The notes under the pieces are model-generated. The model saw nothing but the letters and a program-made list of their open reading frames with translations. It did not search any database and was not told where the DNA came from. From Adhaeribacter aquaticus DSM 16391 (GTDB lineage Bacteria > Bacteroidota > Bacteroidia > Cytophagales > Hymenobacteraceae), in the NCBI RefSeq assembly GCF_000473365.1, contig NZ_KI421517.1, positions 1,075,363-1,139,362 of the forward strand: a stretch of DNA of 64,000 bases, written 5' to 3'. The translations under genes and the position numbers were made by a program. This document shows positions 25,498-34,461 of the stretch, piece after piece; the first letter of the stretch is position 1, and each line of letters opens with the position of its first letter.

Positions 25498-27036
25498 ATG
25501 GAAAGAGAAGTAAGAGTAAGATTTGCTCCTAGCCCTACCGGGCCTTTACATATTGGCGGTGTACGTACTGCTTTATATAATTATTTATTTGCCAAAAAAA
25601 TGGGCGGCAAAATGTTGCTCCGCATTGAAGATACCGATCAGAATAGATTTGTACCAGGTGCCGAACAATACATTTTTGAATCGTTGGAATGGTGTGGAAT
25701 AAAATTGGATGAGAGCCCTGTGCATGGTGGTCCGCACGCGCCCTATCGCCAGTCAGAGCGCAAGCCTATGTACATGGACTACGCACAAAAACTAGTGCAG
25801 GATGGTCATGCGTATTATGCCTTTGATACAGCTGAAGAATTGGATGCCATGCGGGAGCGTTTGAAAGCTGCTAAGGTAGCCACTCCTCAATACAACTCCA
25901 TTACTCGTAACACCATGCGAAACTCGCTTACGCTACCAGAAGACGACGTAAAGAAATTACTGGAAAGCGGGACGCCGTATGTAATCCGATTAAAAGTACC
26001 GCGTAAAGAAGAAATCCGGTTAAAAGATTTAATCCGGGGATGGGTACTGGTACATTCTTCCTCCATTGATGATAAAGTACTCATGAAATCGGACGGTATG
26101 CCTACTTACCACTTGGCAAATATTGTAGACGATCATTTAATGGGTATAACGCACGTAATCCGAGGAGAAGAATGGTTGCCATCAGCGCCGTTACACGTGT
26201 TGCTATACCGTTATTTAGGTTGGGAAAGCACTATGCCAGAATTTGCCCACTTACCTTTATTATTAAAGCCAGATGGTAATGGTAAACTGAGCAAACGCGA
26301 CGGCGATAAATTAGGCTTCCCGGTATTTCCATTACAGTGGAGTGATCCATTTACGGGCGAAAAATCGAGCGGATACCGCGAAAGTGGCTACTTACCCGAA
26401 GCTTTCATCAACTTTTTAGCCTTTTTAGGCTGGAACCCAGGTACGCAGCAAGAATTATTTACCATGGATGAATTAGCAGAAGCTTTCTCCATAGAACGAA
26501 TTGGTAAATCTGGAACCCGTTTTGATATCAATAAAGCGCGTTGGTATAATGAACAATATTTACGTGCTAAACCGGATACCGAACTGGCTCAATATTTACT
26601 ACAGGCTTTAGCCGAACATAACATTTCCTGCTCCGAAGAAAAGGCTGTTAAAATTTCCGGTGTTATGAAAGAACGTGTTACTTTCCCTCAGGACTTCTGG
26701 CGTGAAGCTTCTTATTTCTTCCTTACGCCAGAACAATACGATGAGAAAGTAGCTGGCAAAAAATGGACTGCTGCTGCCGTAGCTGTATTTGAGGACTTTA
26801 AGAACCAATTAGAGACTATCTCAGATTATACAGCTGATAACATAAAACAACTTTTGCTGACTATTCTGGAGCAAAAAGGAATGAAAATTGGCCAGGTAAT
26901 GCAAGCCCTACGTTTAGCTATTACGGGTTTAGAGGCCGGCCCGGACTTGATGGCTATTATTGAAATAATTGGCAAAGACGAAACCAAGCATCGTATTGAA
27001 GCTGCAACTACCAAACTGCAATCTTTTGTAAGTTAA
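25498..27036 (+). CDS. gltX: Glutamate-tRNA ligase
   Basis: The 512-residue class I aminoacyl-tRNA synthetase charges tRNA-Glu. The HIGH motif is at about residue 18 (PSPTGPLHIGG) and KMSKS at about 263 (GKLSKRDG); a GluRS-typical DTDQNRF lies between. The C-terminal anticodon-binding domain is complete. It is flanked by a promoter -7 box and a strong terminator, so it is monocistronic. Confidence 0.96.
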   Translation: MEREVRVRFAPSPTGPLHIGGVRTALYNYLFAKKMGGKMLLRIEDTDQNRFVPGAEQYIFESLEWCGIKLDESPVHGGPHAPYRQSERKPMYMDYAQKLVQDGHAYYAFDTAEELDAMRERLKAAKVATPQYNSITRNTMRNSLTLPEDDVKKLLESGTPYVIRLKVPRKEEIRLKDLIRGWVLVHSSSIDDKVLMKSDGMPTYHLANIVDDHLMGITHVIRGEEWLPSAPLHVLLYRYLGWESTMPEFAHLPLLLKPDGNGKLSKRDGDKLGFPVFPLQWSDPFTGEKSSGYRESGYLPEAFINFLAFLGWNPGTQQELFTMDELAEAFSIERIGKSGTRFDINKARWYNEQYLRAKPDTELAQYLLQALAEHNISCSEEKAVKISGVMKERVTFPQDFWREASYFFLTPEQYDEKVAGKKWTAAAVAVFEDFKNQLETISDYTADNIKQLLLTILEQKGMKIGQVMQALRLAITGLEAGPDLMAIIEIIGKDETKHRIEAATTKLQSFVS

Positions 27037-27091
27037 ATTACAGCCTGCCTCATTCTAGTAGATTTTAAATTTGCAGAATATCTTAATTAAG

Positions 27092-27123
27092 AAAACCTGT
27101 TTCATCCATGAAACAGGTTTTTT
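27092..27123 (+). terminator. Terminator after gltX
   Basis: AAAACCTGTTTCAT (27092-27105) pairs perfectly with 27108-27121 over a 2-base gap, followed by T. Confidence 0.85.
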
Positions 27124-27218
27124 CGTTTTATACAGTTTAGCTTATAAAGCAGATTGAGGTTATGGTTCAACTTTCAACCCTATAAGCTATTATTTATAGA
27201 TTTAATTGGAATAACAAA

Positions 27219-27509
27219 ATGGCTAAAAAGAAGAAGACATCTGAAAAAAAAGCCCGGGTTCATAAAGAATTGGAAGGCTTTGAAATAAAAATAAATCCGC
27301 TAGGCGAAATTTCTTCAAACTTCGATATTGACCAGATAAATAAGTTTCTGGACAAAAACGTTTATGATAAAAAATTGGTAAACCGGGATGAGGAGGATGA
27401 TGAGTATCATATTGAAGAAAATGCAGATAGTGATGAAAATGAAGTAGATTTCCTGGATAGTTCAGACGATGATGATCCGGAAACACCACCCCGCCCTTTA
27501 AAAAGCTAG
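27219..27509 (+). CDS. Small acidic hypothetical protein
   Basis: A 96-residue protein with a lysine-rich start (MAKKKK), a conserved-looking core (GFEIKINPLGEISSNFDIDQINKFLDK) and a strongly acidic tail (EEDDEY, DDDDPE). No catalytic motif or membrane segment is present. It is a clear gene by its codon pattern, spacing and start, and probably conserved in Cytophagales; function unknown. It lies between the gltX terminator and the AIM24 gene. Confidence 0.7.
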   Translation: MAKKKKTSEKKARVHKELEGFEIKINPLGEISSNFDIDQINKFLDKNVYDKKLVNRDEEDDEYHIEENADSDENEVDFLDSSDDDDPETPPRPLKS

Positions 27510-27599
27510 GTTAAAATAATTAGGCTCATTTGTGGCGAACTGCCTGGAAAGTATTTATACTTGCTATTATATTAAACAAACTTAATATTAAAGAAACGT

Positions 27600-28364
27600 A
27601 TGCGTTCGCACGAAATAGATTACCGGATTTTTGGCAATGATATTCAGGTACTGGAAGTAGAGCTAGACCAGCATGAAACCGTTATAGCTGAAGCCGGTGC
27701 CATGGTATACATGGAAGAGGGCATTGCCTTTGAAACAAAAATGGGCGATGGCTCGGAACCACAACAAGGCTTTTTTGGCAAATTAATGTCAGCGGGTTCC
27801 CGCATGATTACAGGTGAGTCGCTGTTTATGACCCATTTTACCCATCGTGGTTATAGCCCCAAAAGCCGGGTTGCCTTTTCTGCGCCGTACCCAGGCACTA
27901 TTATGCCTATTGATTTAAGCCAGATTCCACAGGGGCTGGTAGTACAAAAAGATGGCTTTTTAGCCGCCGCCTTAGGCACAAAAATTAACGTTCATTTCAA
28001 CCAGCGTTTGGGCGCCGGTTTCTTTGGTGGCGAGGGATTTATTTTACAACGTTTAACCGGCGATGGCTTAGCTTTTATTCATGCAGGTGGTACGGTTATA
28101 GAAAAAAGGCTTAATAACGAAACACTTCGGGTAGATACGGGTTGCGTTGTAGCTTTTGAAAATGGAATTGATTTTAATATTCAGCGGGCAGGAGGCTTAA
28201 AATCCATGATATTTGGTGGTGAAGGCTTATTATTAGCTACCTTAAGCGGTACTGGCCGGGTTTGGATTCAATCAATGCCGGTGAAAAAACTGATAGAAGC
28301 ATTAATGCCGCGTGGCCAAAATTCACAAAAAGAAGGCGGCCTTTTAAGTAGCTTCTTAGAATAG
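27600..28364 (+). CDS. AIM24 / TIGR00266 family protein
   Basis: The 254-residue protein fits the TIGR00266/AIM24 family, beta-prism-like repeats with many glycines. Supporting segments are [10 protein letters not shown] (about 32), [21 protein letters not shown] (about 60), [25 protein letters not shown] (about 145) and [19 protein letters not shown] (about 218). The family is widespread but of unknown biochemical function; the yeast homologue is mitochondrial. It is followed by a terminator shared with the convergent GH3-like gene. Confidence 0.88.
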   Translation: MRSHEIDYRIFGNDIQVLEVELDQHETVIAEAGAMVYMEEGIAFETKMGDGSEPQQGFFGKLMSAGSRMITGESLFMTHFTHRGYSPKSRVAFSAPYPGTIMPIDLSQIPQGLVVQKDGFLAAALGTKINVHFNQRLGAGFFGGEGFILQRLTGDGLAFIHAGGTVIEKRLNNETLRVDTGCVVAFENGIDFNIQRAGGLKSMIFGGEGLLLATLSGTGRVWIQSMPVKKLIEALMPRGQNSQKEGGLLSSFLE

Positions 28365-28380
28365 AATATTCTATCAAAAT

Positions 28381-28417
28381 AAAAAGCAGCCTTCTATAAA
28401 TGAAAAGGCTGCTTTTT
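28381..28417 (+). terminator. Bidirectional terminator between AIM24 and GH3-like genes
   Basis: AAAAAGCAGCCTT (28381-28393) pairs with AAGGCTGCTTTTT (28405-28417). A-tract and T-tract on both sides allow use in both directions. Confidence 0.8.
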
Positions 28418-28440
28418 AATACTTCAAGCTAATCTTCAAT

Positions 28441-29952
28441 TTACATTAGCTGTAGAATTTCTTCCAGATGCTCGCGGGAGTTAGACAAGCGAGGAACTTT
28501 ATGCTGCCCGCCAAGCTTACCTTTATGGCTCAGCCAGTTGTGGAAAGTACCTTTAGGCGCTATATGGATAACAGGTGCCTGCAAGGCAATATCATTTTGC
28601 CGTTTTGCATCATAATCAGAATTAATCTCCCGTAGCGTCTCATCCAACAACCATTTAAATTTATCCAGGTTATCAGGCTCTTGTGCAAATTCAATTACCC
28701 ACTCGTGTCCGCCCCTATTCTTACCTTCAAAGTATAAGGGAGCTGCGGTAAAATTACTTATAATGGCATTTGTTTCCTGACAGGCTTTAATAATGGCAGC
28801 CTCGGCATTTTCAATAATTACTTCTTCGCCAAACGCATTAATAAAATGTTTGGTACGGCCCGATATTTTAATGCGATAAGGAGTTAAGCTGGTAAACTTA
28901 ATCGTATCGCCAATTTTATACCGCCATAAACCAGCATTGGTTGAAATAACCAAGGCATAATTTTTATTTAGCTCCACCTCGTCTAACCCAATGGCTTTTG
29001 GCTCTTCTGCCTCGAACTGATCGGCTGGTATAAATTCGTAATAAACTCCGTAGTCTAGCATTAAAAGCATTTCATCTTCTGTTCCTGCCTGGTCCTGAAT
29101 GCCAAAGAAACCTTCAGAAGCATTATAAATTTCCAGATAGTGCATGTTATCAGATGGAATCAACTTTTTGAAAAGCTCCCGGTACGGACCAAAAGCTACG
29201 GCCCCGTGGGCAAAAAACTCCAGGTTAGGCCAAATCTCCAGAATATTATCTTTACCGGTAACTTCTAATATGCGGTTTAGTAATACATAGGTCCAGGTAG
29301 GCACACCCGAAATACTCGTTACATTCTCTGGTATGGTTGTTTCCAACATAGCCTCAATCTTCTCCTCCCACTTATCCATCAAAGCTACTTTTAGCGGAGG
29401 AGTACGTGCTACCTCAGCCCAGATAGGTAGGTTATTCATGAGTATAGCCGACACGTCTCCACATTGGGCATTGGGATTAAATTCATTTTCCCGCAAGCTA
29501 CCTCCAATAGAAAGCGCTTTGCCAGTAAATAACTTTGTTTCCGGATACAAGTTGGTATAGATAGATAACATATCCTTACCACCTTTGTAATGGCAGTCTT
29601 CTAAGGCTTCTTTGGATACCGGAATAAATTTACTGCGTGCATTGGTAGTACCTGAAGATTTTGAAAACCAGGAAATAGTACCCGGCCATAACACATTGGC
29701 CTCGCCTTTCATGGCCCGTTCTATTTCCGGAAAAAGATCCTCATAGGTAGAAATGGGAACCCGCCGCCGGTATTCAGCAGGAGACGTAATATCAGCGTAG
29801 CCGTGCTTTTGACCCCATTCGGTATTTTTAGCCGTTTGGATGAGGTTATTAAATAATTCGCTCTGTACGTCGTGGGGGTATTTTCGAAAAAGATCAATCT
29901 GGTGTATACGCTTTTTCATGACCCACGTCATGATCGAATTAATTATTTCCAT
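28441..29952 (-). CDS. GH3 family acyl-adenylating enzyme
   Basis: This 503-residue protein belongs to the GH3 family, which in plants joins jasmonate or auxin to amino acids through an adenylate intermediate. The ATP-binding SSGTTNARSKFIPVS motif (about 97) and the YNASEGFFG (about 285) and GLWRYKIGDTI segments (about 343) are intact, as is the C-terminal GRTKHFINAFGEE hinge. Bacterial members are common in Bacteroidota, but their substrates are unknown. It stands alone on the minus strand upstream of lptB. Confidence 0.88.
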   Translation of the reverse strand: MEIINSIMTWVMKKRIHQIDLFRKYPHDVQSELFNNLIQTAKNTEWGQKHGYADITSPAEYRRRVPISTYEDLFPEIERAMKGEANVLWPGTISWFSKSSGTTNARSKFIPVSKEALEDCHYKGGKDMLSIYTNLYPETKLFTGKALSIGGSLRENEFNPNAQCGDVSAILMNNLPIWAEVARTPPLKVALMDKWEEKIEAMLETTIPENVTSISGVPTWTYVLLNRILEVTGKDNILEIWPNLEFFAHGAVAFGPYRELFKKLIPSDNMHYLEIYNASEGFFGIQDQAGTEDEMLLMLDYGVYYEFIPADQFEAEEPKAIGLDEVELNKNYALVISTNAGLWRYKIGDTIKFTSLTPYRIKISGRTKHFINAFGEEVIIENAEAAIIKACQETNAIISNFTAAPLYFEGKNRGGHEWVIEFAQEPDNLDKFKWLLDETLREINSDYDAKRQNDIALQAPVIHIAPKGTFHNWLSHKGKLGGQHKVPRLSNSREHLEEILQLM

Positions 29953-30040
29953 TAGGCTTTATTTCGTAGTGATTGGTTTTGTCCCTAGTACACAATTATT
30001 CCTTTTTCGGTTGTCCGAAAAAGAATATTTTATAACAAAC

Positions 30041-30772
30041 CTAAACTTTACGCTTAAGTTCGAAATGTTTACCCAGGTATACGCGGCGCACCTGTTCGTC
30101 GGCAGCTAATTCTTCTGCTGTACCCGACTTTAATATTTTTCCTTCAAACAACAGGTAAGCCCGGTCTACGATAGAAAGTGTTTCATTTACGTTGTGGTCG
30201 GTAATAAGAATACCAATATTCTTGGTTTTAAGTTTAGCTACAATAGTTTGTATCTCTTCTACGGCAATTGGGTCAACACCGGCAAAAGGCTCATCTAGTA
30301 AAACAAATTTAGGATCTACGGCCAACGCCCGGGCAATTTCTGTACGCCGGCGTTCGCCACCCGATAAAACCATTCCTTTATTTTTCCGAACGTGCGTAAG
30401 CGAAAATTCTTCCAGGAGCGCCTCTACCCTATCCCGCTGTTCCTGTTTGGGCTTATTGGTCATTTCCAATACGGCCAGAATATTTTCTTCCACTGTTAAA
30501 TTGCGAAAAACAGAAGCTTCCTGAGCCAGGTAACCTACCCCTTTTTTAGCCCGGCGATACATGGGTAAAGTTGTTATTTCCTCTGTATCCAAATAGATTT
30601 TACCGGCGTTAGGCTTCACTAACCCGGTAATCATATAAAAAGAGGTAGTTTTGCCAGCTCCATTGGGGCCTAATAATCCAACAATTTCACCCTGATTAAC
30701 CTCGACCGATACGTCGTTTACTACCGTACGCGACTTATACTTTTTTATAAGGTGTTCCGCTCTTAATACCAT
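30041..30772 (-). CDS. lptB: LPS export ABC transporter ATPase
   Basis: A 243-residue cytoplasmic ATPase powering LPS extraction with LptFG-C. It has Walker [10 protein letters not shown] (about 35), Q-loop, the signature LSGGERRR (about 137), Walker [14 protein letters not shown] and the switch His in ITDHNV. The LptB-typical [14 protein letters not shown] motif is present. ATG at 30772 is chosen over an in-frame TTG at 30790. No other lpt gene is nearby, as is usual in this phylum. Confidence 0.93.
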   Translation of the reverse strand: MVLRAEHLIKKYKSRTVVNDVSVEVNQGEIVGLLGPNGAGKTTSFYMITGLVKPNAGKIYLDTEEITTLPMYRRAKKGVGYLAQEASVFRNLTVEENILAVLEMTNKPKQEQRDRVEALLEEFSLTHVRKNKGMVLSGGERRRTEIARALAVDPKFVLLDEPFAGVDPIAVEEIQTIVAKLKTKNIGILITDHNVNETLSIVDRAYLLFEGKILKSGTAEELAADEQVRRVYLGKHFELKRKV

Positions 30773-31006
30773 TGCCTCAAAATTACGCAATTTTAACGGG
30801 ATTGAACAAATCAGGTACCATAGCTATAAAGGTATTATAATTTAAATATTCTACTGAACGGCTTTTGGTATAAGTTATTATGAAATTACGCAGGAACTCC
30901 CGGTAATATATTTATCTTTCACTCCTGCTAAATTGATGTCTCTTAAGAATAGGTGCTTTGGGAAAATTATCTGATATTAGATTTCTTTAATATTTAATTA
31001 ATCTTT

Positions 31007-32782
31007 ATGAAATATATAGTTGCTGCTGGTTTAGCCTTGCTATTCTTTACCAGTTGTAAAAACCAAAATAAACCAAAAGAGAATACTGCCACCTTAAAAC
31101 TGAGCAGTATCCTGGATAATTATTACGAGGAAAGATTACCCTTATTTCCATTAGAAGCCACCGCTATTGCCGATAACCGTTATGACGACCAGCTTCCCAA
31201 TGATTTATCTGCCGCACATCGGGCCAAGACGAAAGAACTCTATTCCAAATACTTAAATCAGTTAAACCATTTAGACACTGCTGCTTTAGCCGGGCAGGAA
31301 AAGTTAAGCTACGCTATTTTTAAACGCGATATGCAATTGGCGCTGGAAGGTTTAAGTTTTAATGAACACCTAATGCCGGTTAACCAATTTTGGGGATTGC
31401 CGCTTACCATGGCGCAACTAGGGTCCGGAGCCAGCAACCAGCCTTTTAAAACGGTAAAAGATTACGACAACTTTCTGGGACGGATGGCTGGTTTCCAAGT
31501 ATGGGCCGATACTGCTGTTGCCAATATGCGCCGGGGCATGACCAGTGGTTATGTATTACCAAAGACCTTAACTGAAAAGGTAGTGCCTCAATTAGCTGCT
31601 CTCATAGTCGCTGATCCTCAAAAAAGTATCTTTTACGACCCTATAACTAATTTCCCAAAAGATATTTCGGTTACCGAAAAAGACCGCCTGACCCAGGCAT
31701 ATACAAAAGCCATTGCCGAAAAAGTAGTTCCGGCTTATAAAAAGCTGCACGACTTTATGAAAAACGAATACTTGCCAAAATCGCGCAACACCAGTGGCAT
31801 CTCCAGTATCCCAAATGGCAAACAATACTACAATTACCTGGTTCGCTACTGGACTACTACAGATAAAACACCTGAAGAAATATTTGAAACCGGCCAACAG
31901 GAAGTAAAAAGAATCAGGAGCGAAATGGAAGCAATAAAAAATCAGGTTGGTTTTAAAGGCGATTTGAAAGCTTTCTTTGCTCATTTAAAAACAGATAAAA
32001 AATTCAGACCTTATAAAACCGATGAAGAAGTGCTTCAGGCTTATCGCGCTATTGAAGCACGGATGCAACCACAGCTAAAGCAATTGTTTGGCCAGGTACC
32101 AAAATCTAAATTTGAAGTACGGCAGACAGAAGCTTTTCGCGAAGCCTCGGCTAGTGCCGAGTATAACCCGCCGGCACCAGATGGCTCCCGCCCCGGTATT
32201 TTTTACGTGCCCGTTTTGGAGCCTACTGATTACACCACTCCCAAAATGGAATCGCTGTTTTTACACGAAGCCATACCGGGCCATCATTACCAAATCTCAT
32301 TGCAGTACGAAAACGAAAGCTTACCTAAGTTCCGGCGGTTTGGCTGGTACGGTGCCATGGGCGAAGGCTGGGCTTTATATACCGAAGGTTTAGGAAAAGA
32401 ATTAGGCTTATATACCGATCCGTATCAATATTTTGGCAGATTAGACGGAGAAATGCACCGGGCTGTAAGACTGGTTGTTGATGCCGGCATGCATGCTAAA
32501 GGCTGGACCCGGGAACAAGCTATTCAGTTTTCTAAAGAAAATGAAGCAATGGAAGAAGCTGGCATTATTTCTGAGATAGAACGTTATATGGCCATACCAG
32601 GACAAGCACTTTCGTACAAAACCGGTGAGTTGAAAATACGGGAGCTGCGTAACCGCTACCAGCAACGGGGAGGCAATAAGTTTAAACTAAATGCTTTCCA
32701 CGACGAAATATTGAAAGATGGCGTAATGCCGCTGGACGTGTTAGAAAGCAAAATGGAAACCTGGGCAGCCCAGCAGAAATAA
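31007..32782 (+). CDS. DUF885 family putative zinc carboxypeptidase lipoprotein
   Basis: A 591-residue secreted lipoprotein: hydrophobic signal peptide with lipobox FFTSC (Cys at about residue 17), then an alpha-helical DUF885 domain. The HEXXH-like HEAIPGHH motif (420-427) and a downstream EGWALYTEGL segment (about 451) are the zinc-site features of this M32-like family. The C-terminus has PGQALSYKTGELKI. The family is predicted to be metallocarboxypeptidases; substrate unknown. It should sit in the periplasm or outer membrane. The GNAT gene follows 24 bases later. Confidence 0.88.
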   Translation: MKYIVAAGLALLFFTSCKNQNKPKENTATLKLSSILDNYYEERLPLFPLEATAIADNRYDDQLPNDLSAAHRAKTKELYSKYLNQLNHLDTAALAGQEKLSYAIFKRDMQLALEGLSFNEHLMPVNQFWGLPLTMAQLGSGASNQPFKTVKDYDNFLGRMAGFQVWADTAVANMRRGMTSGYVLPKTLTEKVVPQLAALIVADPQKSIFYDPITNFPKDISVTEKDRLTQAYTKAIAEKVVPAYKKLHDFMKNEYLPKSRNTSGISSIPNGKQYYNYLVRYWTTTDKTPEEIFETGQQEVKRIRSEMEAIKNQVGFKGDLKAFFAHLKTDKKFRPYKTDEEVLQAYRAIEARMQPQLKQLFGQVPKSKFEVRQTEAFREASASAEYNPPAPDGSRPGIFYVPVLEPTDYTTPKMESLFLHEAIPGHHYQISLQYENESLPKFRRFGWYGAMGEGWALYTEGLGKELGLYTDPYQYFGRLDGEMHRAVRLVVDAGMHAKGWTREQAIQFSKENEAMEEAGIISEIERYMAIPGQALSYKTGELKIRELRNRYQQRGGNKFKLNAFHDEILKDGVMPLDVLESKMETWAAQQK

Positions 32783-32806
32783 CAATCAGTTTTTCGGAAA
32801 CATACT

Positions 32807-33364
32807 ATGGAACTTCCTAAAATAGATACATCACGATTACTGCTCCGAGGTTTTGTTCCGGAAGATGCCCCACTGGTACAAAAACTAGCCGGCGACAAAG
32901 ATGTAGCTTTTAATGCCCTTAACATTCCGTACCCGTTTCCGGCTGAGTCTGCCGCCGTCTGGATTAGCACGCATAAGAAGGAATTTGCGCAACATAAATC
33001 CGCTATTTTTGCTATTGAAACTACTAGTAACCAAGAATTTATTGGCGCCGTTGGTTTAACCACCATCAGTGAAATAAACAACACCGCTGAAATGGGTTAT
33101 TGGTTAGGCAAATCTTACTGGAACAAAGGTTTTGCCTCTGAAGCCATTGCTGCTTTAATAATTTTTGGTTTCGAAGAATACAAGCTTAATAAAATTTTTG
33201 CCACTCACTTAAAACGTAATGCGGCCTCCGGCAAAGTGCTGATGAAAAACGGCTTTCAGGTAGAAGGCATACTACGGCAGCACATAAAACACTTTGGCAA
33301 ATACGAAGACCTGGTTCATTTAGGCTTATTACGGCAAGAGTACCAAGACCTGCACGAGTTTTAA
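32807..33364 (+). CDS. GNAT family N-acetyltransferase (RimJ/RimL-like)
   Basis: The 185-residue protein has the RimJ-type start TSRLLLRGFVPEDAP, the acetyl-CoA-binding GYWLGKSYWNKGFASEAIAAL segment (about 97-117) and the NAASGKVLMKNGFQVEG motif near the end. It could acetylate a protein N-terminus or a small amine; the acceptor is unknown. Its 24-base distance to the DUF885 gene suggests co-transcription. Confidence 0.88.
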   Translation: MELPKIDTSRLLLRGFVPEDAPLVQKLAGDKDVAFNALNIPYPFPAESAAVWISTHKKEFAQHKSAIFAIETTSNQEFIGAVGLTTISEINNTAEMGYWLGKSYWNKGFASEAIAALIIFGFEEYKLNKIFATHLKRNAASGKVLMKNGFQVEGILRQHIKHFGKYEDLVHLGLLRQEYQDLHEF

Positions 33365-33492
33365 ATCCTTTTCTTTTAAGAAGCTTAACAGAAAAACAGC
33401 ATTCAGTATCGATTCAGGAAGCAGGTTAAAGATGATAAAGTTTTAAAAGATGTTAGCTTATCTTTTTTTACTTTAACCCGTAAGCCTTGCTC

Positions 33493-34461
33493 ATGATAAC
33501 GAGGCAGCGTGTACGGGTTCTGTGGTTTTTATTAAAAGATGCTTTTCGGGAATTTAAGAAGAACGATCCATTAAGGTTTGGGTCTTCTACTGCTTTTTTT
33601 ACCACCTTTGCCTTGCCCCCTATTCTGGTTATTCTAACAAATTTATTTGGGTTATTAATTAACGTCGACTTTATTAGCCTGAACCTTATTATAAAATTAC
33701 AAACAATGGTTGGGCAGCGGGGTGCCACCCAACTATATTATGTACTGCAAAACATACAAGATATTCCTACCCACTGGAGCATTGCCACCACGGGTATGCT
33801 TTTCTTAATGTTTGTTTCTACCACTTTATTTATTGTGGTACAAAAATCCATAAATGAGTTGTGGAGCATTAAACCCAAATCAGGTGGAAAGAAGATTCGG
33901 AAACTGATTAAAAACCGGGCTATTTCATTAGCTATTATTCTGGCTACAGGTCTGCTGTTTTTAATTTCTCTGCTGGCCGATTCGGCATTATCCTACATGG
34001 GTAATAACCTGAACCAGTTTTTCCCGGATTCAACTACTTTAGTAATTCATGTTGTAAATCAGGTGTTTTCCATACTATTTGTTACGGTTTGGTTTGCCAT
34101 AACTTTTAAATATTTGCCTGATGCGCATATCCATTGGAAACCCATCTGGGTGGGAGCAGGTGTAACAGCCGTATTATTTACAATTGGCAAATTTATTTTA
34201 AACCGCATGCTTATTAATAGTAACCTGGGACCAATTTATGGACCTTCCGCATCAGTATTATTAATCATGCTTTTTGTTTTTTACTCGGCCATGATTTTGT
34301 TTTACGGCGCATCTTTTACCAAAACTTATGCGAATTATGCGCTATTTAAAGTAAAGCCAAAATCGTATGCCATGCGGTACGAGCCAGGACTTAAAGAAAA
34401 GGAAAAGCCCAAACAAGACTTGCCGCCCGGAGCCAGTGCGGCTAATGCAGCTTTAAGTTAG
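33493..34461 (+). CDS. YihY/BrkB family membrane protein (second copy)
   Basis: The 322-residue protein has six predicted membrane helices and the family motifs GSSTAFFTTFALPPIL, INELWS, LPDAHIHWKPIWVGAG and FYGASFTKTYANYA. It is a clear paralogue of the protein at 24329-25294. The ATG at 33493 is preferred over an in-frame TTG at 33487. Its stop lies inside the end of the convergent giant kinase gene (9-base overlap). Confidence 0.87.
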   Translation: MITRQRVRVLWFLLKDAFREFKKNDPLRFGSSTAFFTTFALPPILVILTNLFGLLINVDFISLNLIIKLQTMVGQRGATQLYYVLQNIQDIPTHWSIATTGMLFLMFVSTTLFIVVQKSINELWSIKPKSGGKKIRKLIKNRAISLAIILATGLLFLISLLADSALSYMGNNLNQFFPDSTTLVIHVVNQVFSILFVTVWFAITFKYLPDAHIHWKPIWVGAGVTAVLFTIGKFILNRMLINSNLGPIYGPSASVLLIMLFVFYSAMILFYGASFTKTYANYALFKVKPKSYAMRYEPGLKEKEKPKQDLPPGASAANAALS

